Shown piece by piece: positions 1 to 5,745 of a stretch of DNA of 7,263 bases. The DNA is from Verrucomicrobiales bacterium (GTDB lineage Bacteria > Verrucomicrobiota > Verrucomicrobiia > Limisphaerales > F1-80-MAGS106): positions 1-7,263 of the forward strand of contig CANLCA010000132.1 in the NCBI GenBank assembly GCA_947487925.1, given 5' to 3'. The notes below the pieces were generated by a model. The model was not told the origin of the DNA and made no database searches. It saw nothing but the letters and a program-made list of their open reading frames with translations. Every line of letters starts with the position of its first letter. Within the stretch, counting starts at the first letter, position 1. Made by a program: the position numbers and the translations under genes.

Positions 1-43
1 ACTTCTATTCGCGCATCAAAACAGTTTATCTGGATTATTCCGT

Positions 44-910
44 ATGAAGCTTTGTCGATTTGCCCTCGGAACAGAAACGCGGGCACGGGTTGGGTTGGTC
101 GATGAAAGCTCGGGAGGGCGGATTGTGGATCTGAGCGCCGAAGGCATCGATTCCTTGACCGCGCTGATGGAATTTGAGGGTTTGACCGAGGAATTGGGAC
201 GCCTGTCCGGGCTGGGCTTACCGTGCTTTGATCCGGTAGCAGTCCAACTGTTGGCCCCTGTGGAGCAGCAGGAGGTATGGGCGGCAGGAGTGACCTATTT
301 ACGCAGCAAGAAGGCTCGGATGGAGGAGTCGGACTTCAGCGCGACGGCCTACGATCGAGTTTATGAGGCGGAGCGACCCGAAATTTTCTTCAAATCGATG
401 CCTCAGAAAGTGGTGCCTCCGGGTGGAGGTGTGGGGATCAGGAGAGACGCCCGGTGGAACGTGCCCGAGCCGGAGCTGGTTCTAGTGTGCAATTCGCGCG
501 GGCACATCGCGGGATTCAGCATCGGCAACGATATGAGCTCAAGGGATATCGAGGGGGAAAACCTATTGTATTTGCCCCAAGCGAAGATCTACGATCGCTC
601 CTGCGCGATGGGACCGTTTGTGGTGGTGGGAGTCTCCGAAGCCACGGCTCGGGAGTGGACAATTTCGAGTGGCATCACCCGGGATGGCGTGGTCGTTTTT
701 GAGGGCGAGACTTCTGTGGGTCAACTCAAGCGCTCGTTTGAGGATCTGGCTTCTTTCTTGTTCCGCTCCCAGACATTTCCTAATGGAGCATGCCTGTTGA
801 CCGGGACAGGAATCGTGCCCCCAGACACCTTCACCTTGCAGCCAGGAGACGAGGTGACCATTAGAGTTTCGGGGATTGGCACCTTGCAAAACAGTGTGGT
901 AGTGGTTTGA
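44..910 (+). CDS. Fumarylacetoacetate hydrolase (FAH) family protein, 2-keto-3-deoxy-sugar-acid dehydratase-like
   Basis: This 288-residue cytosolic enzyme has a small N-terminal domain (about 1-75) and a C-terminal FAH catalytic domain (about 76-288). Seen in the sequence: VWAAGVTYLRSK at 78-89, the metal-binding pair E142 and E144 in PEPEL, D163 in GNDMSSRDIEGEN (161-173), LPQAKIYD with a likely catalytic K181, and TGTGIVPP at 253-260. FAH-fold enzymes bind Mg2+ through two Glu and one Asp and act on 2-keto acids or diketones. The GVTYxRS and SSRDIEGEN...LPQAK signatures remind me, from memory, of 2-keto-3-deoxy-D-arabinonate dehydratase, which makes 2,5-dioxopentanoate in oxidative pentose breakdown. 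A related hydrolase or isomerase activity cannot be excluded. The ATG at 44 fits the family N-terminus, although the frame stays open to the left edge and no Shine-Dalgarno is visible. No pathway partners are in view. Family sure, substrate unsure. Confidence 0.9.
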   Translation: MKLCRFALGTETRARVGLVDESSGGRIVDLSAEGIDSLTALMEFEGLTEELGRLSGLGLPCFDPVAVQLLAPVEQQEVWAAGVTYLRSKKARMEESDFSATAYDRVYEAERPEIFFKSMPQKVVPPGGGVGIRRDARWNVPEPELVLVCNSRGHIAGFSIGNDMSSRDIEGENLLYLPQAKIYDRSCAMGPFVVVGVSEATAREWTISSGITRDGVVVFEGETSVGQLKRSFEDLASFLFRSQTFPNGACLLTGTGIVPPDTFTLQPGDEVTIRVSGIGTLQNSVVVV

Positions 911-929
911 GTAAAGGCGATTCCAACCG

Positions 930-945
930 TCGGGCCCTGGGCCGA
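930..945. other. Short GC-rich dyad just after the FAH gene
   Basis: TCGG (930-933) can pair with CCGA (942-945), continued by CC (935-936) with GG (940-941) around a 3-base loop, leaving G934 bulged. The same CCGA can alternatively pair with TCGG at 951-954. It begins 20 bases after the stop codon of the FAH gene. A run of six T (971-976) lies about 25 bases further on, too far away for a standard intrinsic terminator. A role in ending that transcript is only a guess. Confidence 0.25.
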
Positions 946-980
946 AGAGCTCGGATTCAGGACGCGTAAATTTTTTGCAA

Positions 981-1015
981 GAACGCGCCGGGTGTTTTTC
1001 CCGGGGAGTGCGTTC
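981..1015. other. Imperfect stem-loop in the leader of the M28 peptidase gene
   Basis: Two nested complementary pairs are visible: GAACGC (981-986) with GCGTTC (1010-1015), and inside it CCGGG (988-992) with CCCGG (1000-1004), closed by the 7-base loop TGTTTTT. G987 faces the five unpaired bases GGAGT (1005-1009). It lies 37 bases before the chosen ATG of the peptidase gene. The T-run sits in the loop rather than after the stem, so it is not an intrinsic terminator on the + strand. It could be an RNA leader structure or a DNA operator. The function is unknown. Confidence 0.4.
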
Positions 1016-1052
1016 GCGGCTGATGAATCCATACGAATTCTAATTGAGCGCT

Positions 1053-2774
1053 ATGAAATGTAAAACCTTGCTCTCACCTGTTATCTTAGCGAAGCGATCT
1101 CTCCTTGCCGCGCTATTCGCCGTGGGGTTTCTCGCGAGCAGCGAGAGGACTCCCGCGGGATCCCCTGGGCTGAGAGCCGCGGGGGATTCGATTCTTCCCG
1201 ACGACTTCCTGAAGCACATCCGAGTTCTCGCATCCGATGAGTTCGAGGGTCGTGCGCCGGGCGGCGCGGGGGAGGAGAAGACCGTGGGCTATCTGGTGGA
1301 ACAATTGAAACGATTGGGGCTCAACCCAGGCAATCCCGATGGTACTTTCATCCAGAAAGTGCCCATGATTGGCTCCACGGCCTCGACGGAATGTTCCTTC
1401 TCGAAAGATGGCGTGTCGGAGGCCTTGCAGACGCCTCAAGATTTTGTGGCCTGGTCACCACGATTTGACCCCAGCATCGATGTCGAAAACAGCGATCTAG
1501 TTTTTGTAGGCTATGGCGTCGTGGCCCCTGAATATGGGTGGGACGATTACAAGGGAGTTGACGTGCGCGGCAAGACTTTGGTGATGCTGGTGAATGATCC
1601 TGCCGTCATGGATGCCCAGGATCCTGCGAAATGGGACGATAAAATGTTCAAGGGCAAGGCGATGACCTATTATGGGAGGTGGACTTACAAATTTGAGATC
1701 GCAGCTGAAAAAGGGGCGGCAGCCGCGATTGTCATCCATGAAACGGGGCCTGCGGGGTATCCCTATTTTGTGGTGGTAAACAGTTGGGGCCGGGAGAACT
1801 TCGGCTTGAAACCGACGGCCGGCGGGAAGCCTCCCGTTTCGGTCGCATCCTGGATTTCAAACGAGCGGGCAAGAAAACTTTTTACAGACTCCGGCAGGGA
1901 TTTTGAGGCGATGAAGAAGGCGGCGGTTCGAACTGATTTTCGCCCTGTGAATCTGGGGCTGAAGTCGAGCTTCAAAGTAAGGAGCACGTTGCGTGAAGTG
2001 GAATCAAGAAACGTTCTTGGGATGCTCGAGGGCTCGGATCCCAAACTCAAGCGAGAGTACGTCGTGCTGACAGCGCACTGGGATCACCTGGGAAAGAACG
2101 AGAAGCTGGAAGGGGACAAGATCTTCAACGGCGCCGTGGACAACGCCTCGGGCACGGCGGCGCTGTTGGAGCTGGCTGAGGCTTTCGGGTTGGCGACGCC
2201 CAAGGCCAAGCGCTCCGTGTTGTTCCTCTTGGTGACGGGAGAAGAGCAAGGGCTGTTAGGGGCAAAATACTACGCCGAAAACCCCCTTTATCCGCTCGAA
2301 AACACCGTTGCCAACTTGAACATTGACGGTGTGAATCAATGGGGCAGGACGGGAGACATCATCATCATCGGGCGCGGCAGTTCGACGCTCGAAGATTTGT
2401 TGGAGACGGCGGCAAAGGGCCAGGGGCGGGTTGTCAAATCTGATGCAGAGCCTGAAAAGGGATTTTACTATCGCTCGGATCATTTCGAATTCGCAAAGGT
2501 TGGGGTGCCGGCGCTGTATTTGGATGAGGGCACGGACTACTTGGGACAAAGTGCGGAATTCGGGATCAAAAAGCGCAAGGAATACACCGAGAAAGATTAT
2601 CACAAAGTGTCGGACGAAGTGAAATCGGACTGGGACTTCAGAGGAGCCGTTGAAGATATGAAACTGCTGATGGAAGTCCTGTATGCGACCTCCAACCTGC
2701 CGACGTATCCTGAATGGAAGACCGGATCCGAGTTTAAGGCGCGCCGGGAGCAACTCCTTCGAAAGAAGCGTTGA
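1053..2774 (+). CDS. Secreted M28 family zinc aminopeptidase with PA domain
   Basis: This 573-residue exported metallopeptidase probably releases N-terminal residues from peptides outside the cytoplasm. An in-frame TAA at 1041-1043 limits the start to TTG 1044 or ATG 1053. I chose ATG because it begins directly with a signal-peptide-like N-terminus: basic residues, then a hydrophobic stretch around 18-28 (LLAALFAVGFL). No lipobox cysteine is seen. A PA (protease-associated) domain spans about 148-290, with VGYGVVAPEYGWDDYKGVDV. The M28 catalytic domain covers about 318-545: TAHWDHLG (H342, D344), AVDNASG (D363), VTGEEQG (E397, E398), NIDGVN (D425), RSDHFEF (H477) and DYHKVSDE (H517). By family knowledge two zinc ions are held by H342, D363, E398, D425 and a late His, most likely H517, with E397 as general base. 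All expected residues are present, so it should be active. The natural substrate cannot be read from sequence. It stands alone, with no pathway link to either neighbour. Confidence 0.92.
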   Translation: MKCKTLLSPVILAKRSLLAALFAVGFLASSERTPAGSPGLRAAGDSILPDDFLKHIRVLASDEFEGRAPGGAGEEKTVGYLVEQLKRLGLNPGNPDGTFIQKVPMIGSTASTECSFSKDGVSEALQTPQDFVAWSPRFDPSIDVENSDLVFVGYGVVAPEYGWDDYKGVDVRGKTLVMLVNDPAVMDAQDPAKWDDKMFKGKAMTYYGRWTYKFEIAAEKGAAAAIVIHETGPAGYPYFVVVNSWGRENFGLKPTAGGKPPVSVASWISNERARKLFTDSGRDFEAMKKAAVRTDFRPVNLGLKSSFKVRSTLREVESRNVLGMLEGSDPKLKREYVVLTAHWDHLGKNEKLEGDKIFNGAVDNASGTAALLELAEAFGLATPKAKRSVLFLLVTGEEQGLLGAKYYAENPLYPLENTVANLNIDGVNQWGRTGDIIIIGRGSSTLEDLLETAAKGQGRVVKSDAEPEKGFYYRSDHFEFAKVGVPALYLDEGTDYLGQSAEFGIKKRKEYTEKDYHKVSDEVKSDWDFRGAVEDMKLLMEVLYATSNLPTYPEWKTGSEFKARREQLLRKKR

Positions 2775-2950
2775 GCTCCGATGCAGGGAGAGAGACGGCG
2801 AGAAAGTGACATTCTTGCGGGGGCCCCGTTTCAGCCACCCAAAGTTTGTGCCCCTGGCGAGATCGACGCGACGATGATGGAAACATACCCTGCCCTGCTG
2901 TGTTTGTTGGATCCTCTCACCACCAGTGTGGGCCAATCCCAACGGCTTCA

Positions 2951-2982
2951 CTTGAACTCGGGGAGCCTGAAGCTTTTCCCAT
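2951..2982 (+). promoter_or_regulatory. Possible heat-shock (sigma-32-like) promoter for grpE, with long spacing
   Basis: CTTGAA at 2951-2956 matches the -35 core of sigma-32 promoters and TCCCAT at 2977-2982 matches five of six bases of the CCCCAT -10 core. The gap is 20 bases, longer than the roughly 13-17 usual in Escherichia coli. Its position about 100 bases before a chaperone gene makes it worth noting. Whether this organism has an RpoH-type sigma factor is unknown, and the match could be chance. Confidence 0.22.
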
Positions 2983-2998
2983 CGGGCCACCGATTTTT
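2981..2998 (+). terminator. Small hairpin followed by a T-run (weak intrinsic terminator candidate)
   Basis: ATCGG (2981-2985) pairs perfectly with CCGAT (2990-2994) around the loop GCCA, and the last T of the stem begins a run of five T (2994-2998). This has the layout of a rho-independent terminator on the + strand, but with a short 5-bp stem that has only three G-C pairs. It lies about 210 bases after the peptidase stop codon and 82 before grpE. It could end the peptidase transcript, or, if the upstream promoter candidate is real, sit at the very start of the grpE leader. Confidence 0.35.
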
Positions 2999-3011
2999 AC
3001 ACTGGCATCAG

Positions 3012-3040
3012 TTGATCTTAGACGGGGTGTTGTGTATTTT
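3012..3040 (+). promoter_or_regulatory. Possible sigma-70-type promoter for grpE
   Basis: TTGATC (3012-3017) and TATTTT (3035-3040) each match four of six bases of the -35 and -10 consensus, with the ideal 17-base gap. Transcription would start near 3047, giving a leader of about 35 bases before the grpE ATG. The position is right but both boxes are weak, and the housekeeping promoter consensus of this organism is not known. Confidence 0.3.
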
Positions 3041-3080
3041 CTCGCGACTTGATTGAGATCGCGATTGTATAGCACCAGAC

Positions 3081-3683
3081 ATGAATAACGAAACGGACAC
3101 TTTGGGGACCACAAAAAACACCGGAGCAAATCCTGAAGGGGAGACCTCTGGGCAGTCTCCCTACGCCGCAGGCTCCCAAGCATCGAAGCCAATCTCCTTA
3201 CTGACGGAGGCGGATATCATCGAGCTGATCGCAAAGGCCGCGAAGGCGGAGGAGCATTGGGATCGACTGTTAAGGATGTCTGCTGAGTTCGATAATTTTA
3301 AGAAACGCGCAGCGCGTGACCGGCAGGATGCCATTCGTTACGCAAACGAATCGTTGCTTGAGAAGCTGATCCCCGCACTCGACAACTTCGAGATGGCTTT
3401 GGCGGCGGCGCAGAGTTCGGAGGGAACAACAAACGATGCGATCAAGACCGGGGTGAACATGGTGTACCAGCATTTGAAGTCGGTCATGGCGGATGCGGGT
3501 CTCGAGACCCTGGATGCCTCGCAGGGGACGTTCGATCCCAACTGGCAGGAGGCGGTATCGCAGGTGGAGACGCAAGACATGCCTGAGGGACAAGTCGTGC
3601 AGCAGTTGCGCAAGGGTTACCGTTTGAGGGACCGTTTGTTGAGGCCTTCAAAGGTTATCGTATCCAAGAAATCGGCGTCGTGA
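3081..3683 (+). CDS. grpE: Nucleotide exchange factor GrpE
   Basis: This 200-residue cytosolic protein works as a dimer and releases ADP from the Hsp70 chaperone DnaK, resetting its substrate-binding cycle. Seen: a polar, low-complexity N-terminal tail (1-38), a long helical region (about 43-110) with DRLLRMSAEFDNFKKR at 61-76 and LIPALDNFEMAL at 96-107, and the C-terminal beta domain with the family signature DPNWQEAV (152-159) through GYRLRDRLLRPSKVIVSK (179-196). The usual form of the first motif is DPxxHEAV; here Gln replaces His. Length is normal. An in-frame TGA at 3054-3056 and no other start codon after it make ATG 3081 the only possible start, yet no Shine-Dalgarno is visible in front of it. 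dnaJ follows after 139 bases on the same strand. dnaK is not in the window. Confidence 0.97.
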   Translation: MNNETDTLGTTKNTGANPEGETSGQSPYAAGSQASKPISLLTEADIIELIAKAAKAEEHWDRLLRMSAEFDNFKKRAARDRQDAIRYANESLLEKLIPALDNFEMALAAAQSSEGTTNDAIKTGVNMVYQHLKSVMADAGLETLDASQGTFDPNWQEAVSQVETQDMPEGQVVQQLRKGYRLRDRLLRPSKVIVSKKSAS

Positions 3684-3708
3684 GCACTGATCACCAACCC
3701 ATTCAAAT

Positions 3709-3714
3709 TAGAAT
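3709..3714 (+). promoter_or_regulatory. Possible -10 box of a dnaJ promoter
   Basis: TAGAAT matches five of six bases of the -10 consensus in the gap between grpE and dnaJ. The best -35 partner, CTGATC at 3687-3692 with a 16-base gap, matches only three of six. It would allow dnaJ to be transcribed separately from grpE. The evidence is weak. Confidence 0.2.
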
Positions 3715-3755
3715 TGCGGACCAGCCCGGCGCGGCGTCGTGATTCCTTTTCATGC

Positions 3756-3812
3756 GAATCCTCGAGATCGCCACTGGGATTCATATCCGCTGGTTGATGG
3801 ACGAATCCGCTG
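3756..3812. repeat. Cluster of short inverted and direct repeats upstream of dnaJ
   Basis: GAATCC (3756-3761) and GGATTC (3777-3782) form a 6-base inverted repeat with a 15-base gap, and GAATCC recurs at 3803-3808. Overlapping this, ATCCGCTG occurs at 3785-3792 and again at 3805-3812, a direct repeat exactly 20 bases apart (about two helical turns). The last copy ends ten bases before the dnaJ ATG. Such spacing could suit a regulator binding the same DNA face, but each unit is short enough to arise by chance. Confidence 0.3.
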
Positions 3813-3822
3813 AGTTTTAAGT

Positions 3823-4974
3823 ATGCCGAAACGAGATTATTACGAGGTGTTGGGACTATCCAAGAAGGCCACCGATGAGGAGATCAAGAAGGCCTACCGC
3901 AAGTTGGCGGTCAAGTTCCACCCAGACAAGAACCCTGGTGACAGGGCTGCCGAGGAGAGTTTCAAGGAGCTTGGAGAAGCCTACGAGGTGGTGAGCGACC
4001 CACAGAAACGGGCTGCTTATGATCTGCATGGGCATGCCGCGTTTGACGCCCGGTCCCGAGGGGCCGCGGCGGGAGGCCGCGCGGCCGGAGGATTCCACGA
4101 TCCGTTCGAGATTTTCCGCGAAGTCTTCAGCAGCGGCGGCGGGAGCGGAAGCGGGATTTTCGGAGACTTGTTCGGGGAACGTGCTGACCCTACTGGACCT
4201 CAGCGTGGTTCCGACCTGCGCTACGATCTGGAGATTTCCTTCAAGGAGGCGGTTCTCGGGTGCGAGCGAGAGATCTCACTGTTCAAACCCGAAAACTGCG
4301 ATGGGTGCCGCGGAACGGGGGCCGCGCCGGGCTCGTCCACGAAGCCCTGTACCACGTGCGGTGGCCGTGGTCAGGTGGTGAGTTCACGGGGAATTTTTTC
4401 CATCGCGCAGCCCTGTAGTCGATGCGATGGCGCGGGACGCGTGATAGAAAAGCCTTGCCCTCAATGCCGCGGAGGGGGACGGGTGGAGAAAACCTCCAAG
4501 ATCAAACTCAAGATTCCACCGGGGGTGGACACCGGGGCTCGGCTGCGCTCCTCGGGAAATGGCGAAGCAGGTTTGCGAGGAGGACCCGGGGGCGATCTCT
4601 ACGTGGTCCTGCATGTGAAAGAGCATGAGTTATTCCGCCGTGACGCGGATGATCTGATTTGCGAGCTGCCGGCCAGTTTTGTGCAAATGGCTCTCGGCGC
4701 GGAGATCGAGGTACCCACGCTCACGGGGTCCGCTAACATCAAGGTCCCCTCAGGCACGCATAACGGCACGGTATTTCGGCTGAAAGGAAAAGGGGTACGC
4801 AACGTCCAGGGGTATGGCGTCGGCGATCTTTTAGTCAAGGTGGTTGTGGAAGTGCCCACTCATCTCAACGGAGCGCAGCGGTCGAAGCTCCAGGAGTTCG
4901 CCGAGTTGTGCGATGCCAATGTGAACCCTCACCACAAAGGGTTTTTTGACAAAGCTAAGGATTTTTTCAAGTGA
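3823..4974 (+). CDS. dnaJ: Molecular chaperone DnaJ (Hsp40, type I)
   Basis: This 383-residue cytosolic co-chaperone delivers unfolded proteins to DnaK and stimulates its ATP hydrolysis. All type I domains are present in order: J-domain (about 4-70) with HPD at 33-35; a Gly/Ala/Phe-rich linker (about 78-125); a zinc-binding region with four CxxCxGxG repeats at 159-166, 176-183, 198-205 and 212-219, whose eight cysteines bind two zinc ions; and the C-terminal substrate-binding and dimerisation domains (about 225-375). Length is typical. The in-frame TGA at 3811-3813 makes ATG 3823 the first possible start, and MPKRDYYEVLG is the classical N-terminus. The Shine-Dalgarno is weak at best (TGAG, 3811-3814). 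It follows grpE by 139 bases and precedes rsmE by 9, so it probably shares a transcript at least with rsmE. Confidence 0.98.
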   Translation: MPKRDYYEVLGLSKKATDEEIKKAYRKLAVKFHPDKNPGDRAAEESFKELGEAYEVVSDPQKRAAYDLHGHAAFDARSRGAAAGGRAAGGFHDPFEIFREVFSSGGGSGSGIFGDLFGERADPTGPQRGSDLRYDLEISFKEAVLGCEREISLFKPENCDGCRGTGAAPGSSTKPCTTCGGRGQVVSSRGIFSIAQPCSRCDGAGRVIEKPCPQCRGGGRVEKTSKIKLKIPPGVDTGARLRSSGNGEAGLRGGPGGDLYVVLHVKEHELFRRDADDLICELPASFVQMALGAEIEVPTLTGSANIKVPSGTHNGTVFRLKGKGVRNVQGYGVGDLLVKVVVEVPTHLNGAQRSKLQEFAELCDANVNPHHKGFFDKAKDFFK

Positions 4975-4979
4975 AGGAG
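4973..4979 (+). promoter_or_regulatory. Ribosome binding site of rsmE
   Basis: GAAGGAG lies four bases before the ATG at 4984 and overlaps the dnaJ stop codon TGA (4972-4974). It is the only strong Shine-Dalgarno match I could find among the visible starts. The spacing is slightly short. Its position suggests that ribosomes finishing dnaJ can restart on rsmE (translational coupling). Confidence 0.75.
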
Positions 4980-4983
4980 CCCC

Positions 4984-5745
4984 ATGCATCGGTTTTATGT
5001 TCCCCGCAAATGGGGGAGTGGCGAATGCGTCGGCCTTGATGCGCAGGAGTCCCACCACGCGCTCCGCGTTTTAAGGCTTCGCGCCGGGGATCCTGTGCAA
5101 CTGCTGAACGGGGACGGGGATCTGGCCGAAGCGGTCCTCGACGCTCCTGATGGGCGCCGGGTGAGCGCCCTCGTCAACCGTGTCTTGACTCGTCCCCAAT
5201 CCGCCCTGGAGATCAGCCTGGTGGTGGGTCTGCCCAAGCCCAAGGCCATGGATCTCATCATCCAAAAGAGCACGGAACTGGGCGTGAGCCGCGTTCTGAT
5301 CGTGCCCTGCGAAAGAAGCGTGTCGCGGCTGGACGCCGAGGAGCGGTCTGAAAAAAAACGGAAATGGCGAGTGGCATCAATCGAGGCCCTGAAACAATGC
5401 GCCGGTTTCTGGTTGCCACAGATTGAGGTCTTTCCACGGATGCTAGATTGTCTGGAAAGACCGGAACCAGCCGATGCTCGATGGGTTGGGGCGTTGGTGG
5501 GCGACCGAAAACACCCACGAGAATACATCGACTCGCTGGTCCGAGAAACGGGCCAATTTCCGAAGAGCATTGAGGTTTGGATCGGACCGGAGGGGGATTT
5601 TTCCAAGGAAGAGATGGACCTTTTGCTATCGCGCGGAGCCTGTCCCGTTTCGTTGGGAGACACCACGCTTCGTTCCGAAACTGCGGCGCTTTACTGTGCG
5701 TGTCTGCTCCGTTATGAGGCGGCGACCCGCACCGTTGTCGCCTGA
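4984..5745 (+). CDS. rsmE: 16S rRNA (uracil(1498)-N(3))-methyltransferase RsmE
   Basis: This 253-residue enzyme uses S-adenosylmethionine to methylate N3 of U1498 in 16S rRNA, in the decoding centre of the assembled 30S subunit. It belongs to the SPOUT (trefoil-knot) methyltransferases. Seen: an N-terminal PUA-like RNA-binding domain (about 1-70, starting MHRFYVP with SHHALRVLRLRAGD at 23-36), then GLPKPKAMDLIIQKSTELGV (82-101), the cofactor-binding motif IGPEGDFSKEE (200-210) and SLGDTTLRSETAAL (223-236). The motif is usually GPEGGF; here Asp replaces the second Gly of that pair. Length is normal and ATG 4984 gives the expected family N-terminus. Location directly behind dnaJ is a well-known arrangement. 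The last 34 bases overlap the end of the convergent lnt gene. Confidence 0.96.
   Translation: MHRFYVPRKWGSGECVGLDAQESHHALRVLRLRAGDPVQLLNGDGDLAEAVLDAPDGRRVSALVNRVLTRPQSALEISLVVGLPKPKAMDLIIQKSTELGVSRVLIVPCERSVSRLDAEERSEKKRKWRVASIEALKQCAGFWLPQIEVFPRMLDCLERPEPADARWVGALVGDRKHPREYIDSLVRETGQFPKSIEVWIGPEGDFSKEEMDLLLSRGACPVSLGDTTLRSETAALYCACLLRYEAATRTVVA

Larger units (their letters stand above)
2775..3080. other. 306-base gene-free region between the M28 peptidase gene and grpE
   Basis: No convincing gene is seen here. The short frames on both strands lack recognisable motifs and good starts. Contents noted: GGGGC (2820-2824) and GCCCC (2850-2854), which could pair across a 25-base loop; CCAGTGT (2923-2929) and ACACTGG (2999-3005), a distant 7-base inverted repeat; a compact hairpin with T-run at 2981-2998; weak promoter-like sequences; and two copies of the palindrome TCGCGA (3042-3047 and 3059-3064) just before grpE. 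I see no CIRCE inverted repeat (TTAGCACTC...GAGTGCTAA). The region probably carries the end of the peptidase transcript and the control region of grpE. Confidence 0.6.

Noticed and set aside
1044..1052. TTG at 1044 as the start of the M28 peptidase
   Set aside because: It directly follows an in-frame stop and would only add three residues before the ATG at 1053, which begins a normal signal peptide.
2820..2854. GGGGC/GCCCC pair as a terminator of the peptidase gene
   Set aside because: The loop is 25 bases long and no T-run follows the second arm, so it lacks the layout of an intrinsic terminator.
2256..2990. 244-codon open frame on the - strand across the peptidase gene end and the following gap
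   Set aside because: It is antisense to the M28 catalytic region, rich in Arg, Phe and His, with no recognisable motif. It follows from the codon bias of the real gene.
2781..3056. Short + strand frames in the gap before grpE (91 and 68 codons)
   Set aside because: No family signature and no ribosome binding site. They overlap each other in different frames and cover likely regulatory DNA.
3049..3070. TTGATT and TTGTAT just before grpE as a -35/-10 pair
   Set aside because: The gap is only 10 bases, far too short for a sigma-70 promoter.
4995..5666. 223-codon open frame on the - strand opposite rsmE
   Set aside because: It is Ser/Arg/Thr-rich with no domain, fully contained in a clearly conserved gene on the other strand.
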